This document shows, piece after piece, positions 51,919 to 62,587 of a stretch of 64,000 nucleotides of DNA. The first letter of the stretch is position 1. Each line of letters opens with the position of its first letter. A program made the position numbers and the translations under genes. The notes below the pieces were generated by a model. The model did not search any database and was not told the DNA's origin. It saw only the letters and a list, made by a program, of their open reading frames with translations. The stretch comes from Lithodes maja (taxonomy: Eukaryota > Arthropoda > Malacostraca > Decapoda > Lithodidae): NCBI GenBank assembly GCA_037953745.1, contig JBAKBP010007925.1:31445-95444 (forward strand), read 5' to 3'.

Positions 51919-52622
51919 GTGTCATTTCTCTTCCCCTTGGAGGTGATTCAATAGCACGATGACCAGGGTGTCACACGTAAGCCGAGTTTAGTCTTTATTA
52001 TTGTATTCATATTTTTTTTACCAACCGACTTTACTGTACTTCTAAACTCGATTAATGAAATCAACAAATACATGTGGCACTCCAAGGACTCAAACCTAGG
52101 ATACTCACACCAAAATTCCGCGCATTTATGCATTACGCCGTCAAGGTAAAATTGTGGAGTATATATAGTTCAAATTATGTCTTTGGAAGTGATAAAACAG
52201 CCAAAACAATGCTATTTCATGATAAATGTTCTTGTATTGCTTCTCATATTCATTCAAGTCTTCAAGAAAATGGCTCCAGTTTGACACCCTGGCTATGACT
52301 ATATTTTATAGTGCCTTAGACCATTACCCATCCCTTGCTCAAGAAGACGGTAACCAATCAGGTTTTTCAGAGGGGAATTTTTGCATCTAACGAAGTTTAG
52401 AGGCTATGGTAACATTGTCAAGAGTAGGCTAGAGTCAAATTATTTGTGTGTAAGTAATAAACGGGTTTCACGCCCGTTTTAGATGGAACTTGCATGGTGG
52501 TGATGGTATGTCCGAGATATAGCCAAAATCTAAATACAGGCATTACACAACTCCTTGCCGCTGAAGTCCTATTTTAACTAAAGCCGGTATCACGTGAGCG
52601 CTTTTTCCCTATACATTTATCC
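51919..52622. other. No gene; tRNA-like SINE head on the minus strand
   Basis: On the minus strand 52138-52070 reads acggcgtaatgcataaatgc and ggtttgagtcc, the A- and B-box arrangement of a tRNA-derived SINE. The rest is unassigned. Confidence 0.5.
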
Positions 52623-52626
52623 TTAA

Positions 52627-53266
52627 CCCGGCAAGCGCGATAGGCCTCACGGAAGGCTTCCTATAGGGAACGCGATAGGCCTCACGGAAGCAAGACCATA
52701 AAAAAAGCCTTCCATAAAAAAAAAGGGCCTATCAAAACAAAGGAATTTGTCTCTAGGTGAGATAATTCCCTTCCAGTACTCATCCATGTATATCTCACCC
52801 ACCCCCCTCCCCTCCTTCCCCACCTTATTCCCCCCTCCCTCCCCTCCTCAATTATCACCTATTTTTCCTCTTATTATCATCATTTATCGGTTATTTTTCT
52901 CTCCCGCGATAATGTAGCACAAGTGGGTTGCAGAAAAGATCGTTATGCAACACCCAGACACCGGCCCACACCGCCCCGCTCGTCTCAGTTACCTCACAGA
53001 CAGCGAGAGAGGAGGGTTGCCTGTGGCTCTCTCTCGCCTGAGATTATGACCGGGTGGCCAATATCTTCGTTTTTCACCACCCAAATGCTTTTCCCACTTA
53101 TTTTAGCACTCTTGAAGGTTCATATATACATCATATATGTAAAATAAAAGCATACCGGAAACAAATAATGCTCTATATTGTAAATATAACGAATTCTGTC
53201 AGAATCCAAGGCTAGAAATGCACAAATAACTACCCTAGCCCCTAGGTCTATTTCGCGCTTGTCAGG
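52627..53266. mobile_element. TTAA element, family H (640 bp)
   Basis: TTAA 52623-52626 and 53267-53270. Ends CCCGGCAAGCGCGA and inverted CCTGACAAGCGCGA. The body shares ttatcacctattttt with family A and its older relatives. Confidence 0.88.
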
Positions 53267-53270
53267 TTAA

Positions 53271-54247
53271 CACTGGTCTGGCAGCTTTGGAGGTCAACAT
53301 TTACAATATTTCTGTTACCTAAATTCATCTAGAATCAGTCTAGTTTCTGATACCAGTGCAAAATATTCCAGGAATCTTGCCAGATAAATGTTGATTATCG
53401 AATGTTGACTATAAATGCTCTCGTTTGATACCGGCTTAAATATCCTTGCCGTTGCTGGGCAAAAGTGATGCAGCACGTCGCTGGTGATCATCACCTTAGA
53501 GCCTCCCTGTTGTTTGCTCAGACTTGTCTCGCTTCTTTGCTCAGAGTCTTCACCTGCATGCGTGTAGGATTTGATTTTTACACCATGTCCGTAAGGAAGG
53601 TTATGGAGCTCCGATCTTACTTTCAATCATCATGACAATTTTACCAACACACCTAAACTTCGTTAGATACCGAAATAGCCTCCTGAAAATCTGCACCCAG
53701 GGCGGGAATTGAACCCGGGTCCCTTGGGTTACGAGTCAGACACGTTACCACCAGACTAATAAAGGTACCTCACTTAGCCTGGTAGTCTAAGTGTATTTCC
53801 GCATCTTGTTCAGTTTAGGCTAACATGTTAACTGACTTTACACGCTACCTGGGCGATAAAGTGATGTAATTCCAGAAATTGTGGCAAGAGCTTCAATGGA
53901 AAACTTAAGGGAGGATGGGCGTATTTATTTGCTCATCCTTTTATTATTGTTTAAGTATCTTCCCTAGACCTCCATCAAGCTTAAAAAACACCTTCAAGAT
54001 ATATTTGTAAATTTGTTTATAGAAAAATATCACGGCCAAAGGCCGATACCTCTTAAATTAAGGTTCGCTATTGCTCGCCAGGAAAAACTTGACACCTAAA
54101 TGACACAAAGTCTTAATATTGACAATGCAATGGGGTGAAAGGTCTTAAAATCACAAAACTAATGGGCCGAAAGTCTTAAAATTTGAAACCTAATGTGGCT
54201 AAGCATGAGGAAGAAGGCGGACCAGAAAAACGGCCCATCTCCCCTAA
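53271..54247. other. No gene; tRNA-like SINE head at 53695-53775 (minus)
   Basis: The minus strand reads gtctggtggtaacgtgtctg and gggttcaattcccgcc, with A- and B-box spacing. The remainder is unassigned AT-rich DNA. Confidence 0.55.
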
Positions 54248-54459
54248 ACCCCTTCTGTACTGGCGACATCTTTTATATTTGATTTTGGCTACTGCGAGAC
54301 TATTTAATGCAGTTTAAGAAGGGTCTCCAGCAAGTAACAGGCTTCCAACTATCTCACACAACCCTTTTCACTACCACAGATCCTTCTTAATTAAGCTGCA
54401 CAAAATCCTATAAATATAACTAGAGTAAAATTATAAAGACTTCGCCAGTACAGAAGGGG
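54248..54459. mobile_element. TTAA element, family F, short uninterrupted copy
   Basis: Ends ccccttctgtactggcga and its inverted match before TTAA 54460-54463. The left target reads CTAA (mutated). It is the reference for the exploded copy at 55338-60679 and carries a single degenerate version of the unit repeated there. Confidence 0.8.
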
Positions 54460-54463
54460 TTAA

Positions 54464-54897
54464 GGGGGGATGGACCGGTTTATCTTGCCCTCGTGTTTAG
54501 CCCTATTAGTTTTGAGATTTGAGGACGTTCGACCCGTTAGTTTGGCGATCTGAACACCTTTTGGCCCATTTCGTTGTAAATTTCTCCGGCGAAGCCAGAT
54601 TTCTCCATATAATGCTAGCTCGTTATCGCTCCCCAGGAAGAAATTGACACTTCGATGGGGATAAACGTCTTAAAACAGTTGGTTGAATGGGGCCGAATGG
54701 ATACAAGCCAGAGAAAGAGAGAAAGATAAGAACAAGACAGTGACCCCCCCTTAATGTAAAATTGCTGTCACATAAATATATATATGTTTCTTGATTTGCA
54801 CATATGTTGTGCGACTATTTGAGAGGGCACAAACTCGGCTTAGTAATTAATTGACATGCACGAGAGAGGATATTTTAATACAAGCTAAAGTAAAGTT
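54464..54897. repeat. Dispersed repeat shared with 61792-62095
   Basis: Both segments share aaattgacacttcgatgggg-like sequence and agttggttgaatggggccg. In the second region they form an inverted pair. No coding was seen. Confidence 0.6.
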
Positions 54898-55067
54898 GTT
54901 GTTGTTGTTGTTCCCTAAGCTGCCTGGCCGAACAGCCCCGAGTCCCTAAGGAAGGCCATGGCCACGGTCGGGCTTTCCCACAGAGCTCACAAGGAGTGTA
55001 GATTGTGTTGTTGGCATACCGGTAAGTGGTTGTGTGAAATGCAGTCTTCTATGATGTGTTTAATCTT
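54898..55067 (-). mobile_element. LINE 3' end, 170-bp insertion with perfect TSD
   Basis: A 12-bp duplication, taaagtaaagtt, at 54886-54897 and 55068-55079 flanks a copy of the last 170 bp of the LINE at 6721-7439, including (gtt)n. Confidence 0.93.
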
Positions 55068-55333
55068 TAAAGTAAAGTTCTCAAGCTTTATTTCTCCATG
55101 TATTTTAAGAGAAATCAGCCGAAGGCCCGGAACATTTTTCTACCGAAAAATGTACAAATTTATCTTGAAGGGGGGTCTCGAGAGTGTTTTTCTAAGCTTG
55201 ATAGAGGTCTAGTGAGGAAACTAAGTAATAAATGAATAAATGAATTAATATGTCCCCTCTGTACTGTGTGAGTCTGGAATAAAGCATCATTATTATTATT
55301 ATTATTATTATTAATAAACCAGCTACTAGCCCC
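55068..55333. other. No gene
   Basis: Contains an (att)n tract at about 55290-55310 and a motif, ttctaccgaaaaatgtacaa, also found at 61900. Confidence 0.5.
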
Positions 55334-55646
55334 TTAACCTCTTCGGTACTGGTGCCTTTCTTTTAACTTTATTCTGGCTTATATTAGACGGTTTTATTCA
55401 GTTTAACCCTTAAAGAGCGGCTCACCACATAAGTCGAGTTGAAAAAACAGGCAAAAAACGAGTGAAAAAAGGGTGGAAATCGAGTGAAAATGAGTGGGAT
55501 AGTAATGATCCATACGTCCGATATCTGTGGCCTCCCGGCCCACACTAACTCCCGTTCCCCCACCGCGCGAGAGGATCACAGTGTAACCAATAGTTCGCTA
55601 AAAGTGAGCAAGGTAGCAAAATCTGCTAAACTTCCATCTTCGAGGT

Positions 55647-56527
55647 GCCCTCTCCATCAATGTGGGTGGATCTCAGCTGCGACCGGCCAACTCTGTTCGA
55701 AATCTGGGTGTATATGTGAACTCCCGATTAGATTTCAAAGAGCATGTAAACCAGATAGTTAAAAGTTGTTACTTGCACATCAGAAATCTCTATTTGGTGA
55801 AGCCGTTTATAACCAGACGTTGCCTCCTGATGTTGGTTCACTCATTGGTCTTCTCTCGTGTTGATTATTGCAATGCCCTGTTGGTGGGTCTTCCAAATTA
55901 TATTTTGAAGAAAGTTCAGTCTGTTCTTAACAGGTCCGCAAGACTAATTTTTGGTGTTCCACCTAGAACTCCTACTACATCTCTTCACATAGAACTGCAC
56001 TGGCTGCCAGTAAGAGCAAGAATAGAATTTAAGTTGTGTTTGGTGACCTTTAAGGTTCTCAAATTTGGTGAGCCTAGGTACCTTGCGGAGCTGCTCAGGC
56101 GCCCACCGGCACACCATGGTGTAGTTGTGCGTCATGACAATGACCCTTTTCGTCTTGATGAACCATGGGCTTTCCAGCAGTCTTCTTTCTTTGAGAGGTC
56201 TTTCTCCTACATGGCTCCGAGGTTGTATAACAGGTTGCCGCTGTCCATGAGACAACTGAGTTCTGTTGAATGCTTCAAGAGACAACTTAAGACTTTTCTC
56301 TTTGAGAGAAGCTATGATCTTGGGAGAGGTGTCATGGCAGATGGCTATAGAGTTTAGGCTATTTTGCCACTGCTAGTGATTGTTAAATGTGTGTTGTATA
56401 TAAGCCTTCTTTTGATGCATTGATTTTTTTTTTATTTTTTCTTTCTCTTTTCGAGCGCTAGTGAATTCTTCGGAAAAATTGGCGCTTATGAGAAATAAGT
56501 AACATGCTTATTATTATTATTATTATT
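55647..56527 (+). mobile_element. L2-type LINE 3' fragment with (ATT)n tail
   Basis: The 3' end is (tta)n. The surrounding element, compared with 3363-3754, reads ggt|aacactg without any duplicated bases. Lack of a target duplication and short tandem tails are usual for L2-like LINEs. Confidence 0.85.
55662..56357 (+). CDS. L2-type LINE ORF2 C-terminal domain
   Basis: 231 residues. N-S-V-R-N-L-G-V-Y-V-N-S-R-L-D-F leads into LVHSLVFSRVDYCNALLVGL, the hallmark KKVQSVLNRSARLIFGVPPR, E-L-H-W-L-P-V-R-A-R-I-E-F-K-L and F-K-R-Q-L-K-T-F-L-F. These are diagnostic of L2/CR1-group reverse transcriptases after the catalytic core, which is missing through 5' truncation. The frame is intact to its own stop, so the insertion is fairly recent. 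Confidence 0.9.
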   Translation: MGGSQLRPANSVRNLGVYVNSRLDFKEHVNQIVKSCYLHIRNLYLVKPFITRRCLLMLVHSLVFSRVDYCNALLVGLPNYILKKVQSVLNRSARLIFGVPPRTPTTSLHIELHWLPVRARIEFKLCLVTFKVLKFGEPRYLAELLRRPPAHHGVVVRHDNDPFRLDEPWAFQQSSFFERSFSYMAPRLYNRLPLSMRQLSSVECFKRQLKTFLFERSYDLGRGVMADGYRV

Positions 56528-56776
56528 AACACTGTCAGTGCTCCACGAGTGCTACGTAGCTGTATGTTACGTCAATGTGTAGCGATTTCCACCTAGTTTT
56601 CGGCACAATACAGTTCCTTTCATACTGATGGTTGATATAGCAGTCAGAATGGCCTGAAAAGGCCCAAAACGGCCACAGAGGGCCCGCTAGACGAGGGTTA
56701 AACAGGCCCTCCAGCATGTAAAATGCTTCCAACTATCTACTTTAACCCTTTTTACTATCACAGATCCTACTTAATT

Positions 56777-57806
56777 CTATCTATCTATATCTATTGCCCG
56801 ACGCCGTGATCCCCGAAGGGGTGGCCACGAATGAACCGCCCCCATGCACCTCTGTCCCTAGTCAGTCGACGTCCCTCCCCCAACCAGCACCGCCTTCGTT
56901 CATATACTTCCTCACTCCATCCTTCCACCTCTCTTTCGGTCTACCTCTCCCTCTCTGTCCCTCCACCTCACTCTCGTACACCCTCTTAGTCATTCTCTCG
57001 CTTTCCATACGTTCCATATGGCCGAACCATCGCAAGTTGTTCCTTTTCACACTCTCCAGCACATCCACCTCCACACCACACCTCCTTCTTACTTCCTCAT
57101 TAGTCTGTCTATCCCTCCATGTAACTCCGCACGCACTTCTTAACCTAACAAGTGCGCATGGGGGTAATTGAAAACGTCCCCCTGTGCTGACGTATTTGAG
57201 GTGTTTCCGTCACTAAAATATTCATTGTACCATTAATAGCATTAATAATTATCCATATGCGCCTATTATGGGTTGATTATAAAGGTATTAACCTGAAACA
57301 ACAATAAAACGAGTGAAAACAGCGTTTGGATGGTCAAAATCGGAGATATAGCCCGCGAGTTGTATAATGTATGGGTGAGGCAAACTGCTTTCCCGCCAAT
57401 TTCCCCCAAGGCCACTGAGACACAGTCGATCGATACTCTCTCTCTCTCTCTTGCACTCGATTGCCATCAGTGATGACAACACCCTGCTTGCAACTCGCTA
57501 ATGTTAGCACGAAAATATACCTCAGAATAAGGGAATAATAGGGAAAATAGGTGATAACTGAAGGAGAGGAGGAAAGTGGGGAAGGAGGGGAGGTAGAGGA
57601 CTGAGATTTTGCATGGCCCAGGGGCCAAAAAATAAAAAAAAAATAAAAAAATAAAAATAAAAAAAAAAGTTTTTTTTCGATGTCAAAAGTTGATTTTTTA
57701 TTTTACTTACTCTCAAGAGTCTTCCCGCAGTCCGCCGGGGGAACTCTTAAGAGTCTCCCCGCAGCTCCCGGGTTAAGTAATTAATTTCCACTGCTCTCAC
57801 TCTACC
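56777..57806 (-). mobile_element. RWFGHMERM-type LINE 3' end, inverted
   Basis: The minus frame (57074-56862) reads VDVLESVKRNNLRWFGHMER...EGQRGRGRPKERWKDG. The 3' tail is (tcta)n on the plus strand, and taatt is duplicated at 56772-56776 / 57807-57811. It is interrupted by 57144-57772. Same family as 22680-24140. Confidence 0.85.
57144..57772 (+). mobile_element. TTAA family A element (629 bp)
   Basis: TTAA 57140-57143 and 57773-57776, within the LINE sequence ttacttaagaagtgcg. The + copy of that LINE reads ttacttgagaagtgcg at 23291. Confidence 0.93.
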
Positions 57807-57813
57807 TAATTAA

Positions 57814-59935
57814 CCCTCCAGCCCCGGCTATGTATTCCATACCGAAACCCGGGTGTTTTGGCCGAAAAACGTCTACGCCTAGGCTACCGTATCTTTGTTA
57901 TTCTGACTGCTTCCGCATTCCCTCGCATCCCCAAGCGTAGATGTGTTTCGTACCTGTAGAATAGCGTTTAGTATCTGAGCTCTCTAAGTCAACTGGTTCA
58001 GTTGTGATGATGATTTCATTGGAGATAACTTTATGGCAAAAACAGCCACTTTACACTACTTTTCGATACTTAACAATAACATACAGTCGACGCTCGATTT
58101 AACGGACTAATAGGGGGGAGACCGAGTCCGTTGCTGGAAAAAGTCCGTAGCTGGAAAATTGCCTTCGTATTTCGCCCTTTTTTTTTTTTTTTTTTTTTTA
58201 TTTATTGAGGGACACGTTGTGCTGTACTGTCCCTGAAAACATAATAAAGGTCTTATTTGTCATTGATATGATAAATTTCACATGGAGAAAAAAAAAAAAA
58301 AAAAAAGGAAGGATATCCCCTCCTCTGTAGGCCTACTCCCTCCCCTCCCCTCCCCGTCCCGCCTCAACCCCGACCCCGTTACTGTGATAATGTTGATAAG
58401 CCTTGTGCTACACCCTATTGATAATGCAAAACTATTGAACACACTTAAAAGTGTATGTTATTTGGTCTATATAATCTGTGAATCATTTCAGATATGATAG
58501 AATTAAAGACATTTTTTCCACCAACTCATAATCAGCAAAAACGACACAAATGTCAATTAAAAACATGTTATAATATTTCCCCATCATTTTGTGTATACCG
58601 TGGGAACAAAAAAAAAAAAAAATCTATCAAACGTAAATCTCCCGTCTGGGAAGCTCGGCGCACAGACGGAGGGGAGGGTTGAAATATTTCTTTGACTATC
58701 TTATTTATTATTTATCTATGTGCTGGAAGGATATTATATTTTTCAATTCCATCACATTAGAAATGATTCAAAGATTACAAAAAGTCCAAATAAGACATAG
58801 TTATGTTAATGTATAAGGGATTTAGGTAGTGCATTAGAGAGATAGATAGATAGAAAGAGAGTGTATATCGAGGGAAAAAAACAAAACAAAAAATCTATCA
58901 AACGTAAATCTACCATCTCTGCTTGCACGGAGGGGAGAGTTGAAATATTTTGTTGACTATCTTATTTATTATTTATCTATGTGCTGGAAGGATATTATAT
59001 TTTTCAATTCCATCACATTAGAAATGATTCAAAGATTACAAAAAGTCCAAATAAGACATAGTTATGTTAATGTATAAGGGATTTAGGTAGTGCATTAGAG
59101 AGAGAAATAGATAGAGCAACGGACTTTGCTCCAATTTTTTTTCGAGCAACGGACTTTGTCCGTTGCTGGGTCCATTGTCCGGCTATGGACAGAGTCCGTT
59201 AAATCCGAAATCCGTTGTATCGGGGTCCGTTAAATCGAGCGTCGACTGTACAGGCACACACGAACAAGCGACGCACTCCTCCTTGTGGCCGGAGATGCGG
59301 GGCGTCGGTCCAGCCGGCTGTTGTTTACATGCGTCGGACCGACGCCCCGCACACCAAGCTTACAGGCTTTGAGCTCATGGGTCTTTAACCCTTCCTACCC
59401 GGGCTGTCTCAGCCAGTGACGGTCGCCCCTACCCGGGCGATATGGCCGAAAAACGTCTAGGTCTAGGCTACCGTATTTATGTTTATTTTCACTGCTAGAA
59501 CTTTCCCACTCATCTATAATCGTAGTGCGGTTTTCAATCTGTATTTTGGCATTGAGTAGAGCTCTGTAAGTCAACTGGTTCAGTTGTGATGACGATTTCA
59601 GTGGAGCCAATATTGCAGAGATGTTGCCAATATGGGGGCTTTTCGGACACTAATTTCGTCATGACGTCATAACAATAACATTGAGGAGTCTCCTTCTTGT
59701 TTTCGGAGGTGCGGTGACGAACGCTTGGGTTTGTTGACATACGTCGTACGCACGGCGTTCGGACCAAGCTTAATTAGGCTATTAAGCTCATGCCTCAGAT
59801 AAGGCATACCGGGTATTGGCCCTTCTTTCGTGCTGTCATTACCTAAGGCAGCCCGGGTAGGAAGGGTTCAGAGCCCTTCCGGGTAGCTCGGGTATGTTTT
59901 TATGGGCGTTCAAGGGCCCTTCCGAGTCTGGAGGG
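57814..59935. mobile_element. TTAA family C element with two nested elements
   Basis: TTAA 57810-57813 and 59936-59939, ends CCCTCCAGCCCCGG and inverted CCCTCCAGACTCGG. It contains the Tigger MITE 58086-59248 and the family D element 59389-59866. The latter's ends AACCCTTCCTACCCGGGCTG are perfect inverted repeats, with TTAA left and TTCA right. Confidence 0.88.
58086..59248. mobile_element. Tigger-type MITE (1163 bp)
   Basis: Perfect inverted ends CAGTCGACGCTCGATTTAAC, with TA at 58084-58085 and 59249-59250. It is non-coding and contains a 271-bp-period tandem duplication (58621-59110). Confidence 0.92.
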
Positions 59936-59950
59936 TTAAGCTGCACAAAA

Positions 59951-60650
59951 TCGTCTAAACATAGCTAGACTAAAATCGTCTAAACATAGCTAGACTAAAA
60001 TCGTCTAAACATAGCTAGACTAAAATCGTCTAAACATAGCTAGACTAAAATCGTCTAAACATAGCTAGACTAAAATCGTCTAAACATAGCTAGACTAAAA
60101 TCGTCTAAACATAGCTAGACTAAAATCGTCTAAACATAGCTAGACTAAAATCGTCTAAACATAGCTAGACTAAAATCGTCTAAACATAGCTAGACTAAAA
60201 TCGTCTAAACATAGCTAGACTAAAATCGTCTAAACATAGCTAGACTAAAATCGTCTAAACATAGCTAGACTAAAATCGTCTAAACATAGCTAGACTAAAA
60301 TCGTCTAAACATAGCTAGACTAAAATCGTCTAAACATAGCTAGACTAAAATCGTCTAAACATAGCTAGACTAAAATCGTCTAAACATAGCTAGACTAAAA
60401 TCGTCTAAACATAGCTAGACTAAAATCGTCTAAACATAGCTAGACTAAAATCGTCTAAACATAGCTAGACTAAAATCGTCTAAACATAGCTAGACTAAAA
60501 TCGTCTAAACATAGCTAGACTAAAATCGTCTAAACATAGCTAGACTAAAATCGTCTAAACATAGCTAGACTAAAATCGTCTAAACATAGCTAGACTAAAA
60601 TCGTCTAAACATAGCTAGACTAAAATCGTCTAAACATAGCTAGACTAAAA
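59951..60650. repeat. Perfect 25-bp tandem array, 28 units
   Basis: The unit tcgtctaaacatagctagac + taaaa is repeated with no visible variation over 700 bp. The unit contains the small inverted pair gtcta/tagac. Confidence 0.96.
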
Positions 60651-60683
60651 TGCAAAATACGTCACCGGTACAGAAAGGGTTAA

Positions 60684-60849
60684 GCCTTTCGGTGCGTGTG
60701 ACGTCCTTATAATTTGTATTTACTACTATTAGACCATTGAGTTTATTGAGTTTAGGAAGCACCTCCAGCAATTATATAAATACAAACTATCTCAAATAAC
60801 CCTTTAACTACCACAGATACTTCGTAAACAAAACTATTTTTTTACAATA
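60684..60849. other. Remnant related to family F
   Basis: Shares gcacctccagcaattat...aactatctcaaataaccctt with the family F interior. No complete ends were found. Confidence 0.5.
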
Positions 60850-61766
60850 CAGTGAACCCTCAAATTACGTGCAATTTATCTACGCGAAATAAAACTACGC
60901 TTTAACCACAATTGAGGACACAAATACGTAAGTACGCTCAATTATTTGAATGTACGCGCCGAGCGTACGAGCGGGAGTCGATTCGTATCTGTTGGAGAGT
61001 TTCGGGCGGCCATATTGACGTGACGCCAAGCCCTCCAACGTCGTCACTGTTGACTGTGGAGAGAGACACATCTCCCGTACCAAACTATTATTTATCTATA
61101 AAGCACAACAGGATATTATGATCTATTAAAAGACTGTTCTTCGTTTTACATTGCATGTATCATTTATTGAGCTAACAAAATCGGAAATGGAAAATCTGTT
61201 TCTGTTCGGTAGTTGGAGGCGAGATTGTTTACACTTCTTTCGAAAGTCGCTTCAAAGCCCACTGCTCTCCCCTGGCTAAATGATGTGAAGCCAATTCTTT
61301 AATATGTATATGAGCTATTGAACTATCTCACTTGACACTATGTAGGCTATATGAAACTATAGGCTATACAGGGTGTATTACTTTTCGACTCAAAACTTTA
61401 CCAGTAAGCCTAGGCGGCTAGGCCTATTATTTCGGTCGATCCGTTTCGGGCGCAGTGCTATCGATCGATGGCGCAGATCCGGCATTGCTCAACCACCTAC
61501 CAATGTGAGTTAATTTACGTTTGTGTCTTATTTGTATACATTAAATTTATTTTGTTTGGTAGATTAGGTTATGAAAACATATTTGTACAGTAATATGTTA
61601 TATATTTGTGGATTTTAGGTGATGAAAGGTAGAAATAGTACAACTTTCGGTCGGACCCAGACCAATACCTATTTTCCCCATTTATATTTAACTCCCATGT
61701 ACGCGCAAACGAACGTACGCGCCGACAGCACAGTACGCATCCCACGCGTAGTTTGAGGGTTCACTG
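60850..61766. mobile_element. Tigger-type MITE (917 bp)
   Basis: Ends CAGTGAACCCTCAAATTACG and, inverted, CAGTGAACCCTCAAACTACG, with TA at 60848-60849 and 61767-61768. Non-coding. Confidence 0.9.
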
Positions 61767-61791
61767 TACAGTATAGCTAAATTAAAATACA

Positions 61792-62100
61792 AAAGACTAC
61801 TGTTTTAAGATGTTTATCCCCATCTAGGTGTCAATTTCTTCCTGACGAGCGATAGCAAGCCAGCAATGTATGGAGAAATCCGGCTTTGCCGGAGAAATTT
61901 TTCTATCGAAAAATGTACAAATTTAGCCTGCTGTCAATTTTTTGTTTTAAATATGCTGGCTCGCGGAAGAAATCGACACTTGGATGGGGGTAAACGTCTC
62001 AAACCAGTTGGTTGAATGGGGCCGGATGGATACAACCCAGAGAGAAAGAAGAAGAAACAAAAAAAAAGAGGTGGACCCCCTTAACATTAATAGACTAGTG
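61792..62100. repeat. Inverted pair of the dispersed repeat seen at 54560
   Basis: Left part reads cccatctaggtgtcaatttc and right part gaaatcgacacttggatggg, in opposite orientations, separated by an AT-rich loop. Confidence 0.65.
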
Positions 62101-62261
62101 TTTAGCCTAGTTTGAAGAATAATAAAAGTCTTATACTGTACTATGGATTTTTAAATTTTTGCTTCCCTATTAGTTTAGCCGAGGTAAGGGGATCTTCATC
62201 TAATGGTGGAGGAGGTGCGGATAGGTGCCACAGGGGACTGAGTCTTACCTGGGCGCTGTTG

Positions 62262-62578
62262 TTGTTGTTCCCCAGGCTGCCTGGCCGAACAGCCCCAAGG
62301 TCCCGAGCAAGGCCAAGGCCATAGAGCGCCCCCACAAAACCCTCCCTGCTTACCACTGACAAAGCCCGGGTGACCGAAGCCACTCTAAGGCAGGAAGCTG
62401 AGGAGGGCGCGGAAATGCCCAGGAAACCAAAGCTACACCCAAGGCCCTGTGCCCCTCAGCAATTATGAAGGGAAAGTTGAGGGGGCAAGAGAAAAATGTG
62501 ACGCTTTGGCTCCCAATCTGCCAACTTTTAGGTTGGCAGTAGGGAGGCCGATCCACGGAAAAGACGCCGTCACAATAT
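62262..62578 (-). mobile_element. SINE with (AAC)n tail, 5'-truncated
   Basis: Same family as 8715-9241 but lacking about 200 bp at its 5' end; it stops at gacgccgtcac. Confidence 0.88.
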
Positions 62579-62587
62579 AGAAGATAC

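Larger units (their letters stand above)
55407..56697 (-). mobile_element. TTAA family B element containing an L2-type LINE
   Basis: TTAA 55403-55406 and 56698-56701. Its own sequence, 55407-55646 and 56528-56697, is the inverted homologue of 3363-3754. Confidence 0.9.
55338..60679 (+). mobile_element. TTAA family F element expanded to 5.3 kb by nesting
   Basis: TTAA 55334-55337 and 60680-60683, ends CCTCTTCGGTACTGGTG and inverted CCCTTTCTGTACCGGTG. Its own sequence is only 55338-55402, 56702-56771, 59940-59950, the array and 60651-60679. This can be checked against the short copy at 54248-54459 (for example gcttccaactatct and gctgcacaaaatc). Confidence 0.88.

Noticed and set aside
59951..60650. 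CRISPR array
   Set aside because: Units are identical 25-mers with no spacers, in a eukaryotic transposon; it is a minisatellite.
62112..62383. Small ORFs across the SINE at 62262
   Set aside because: They read through the SINE in both strands with no conserved protein.
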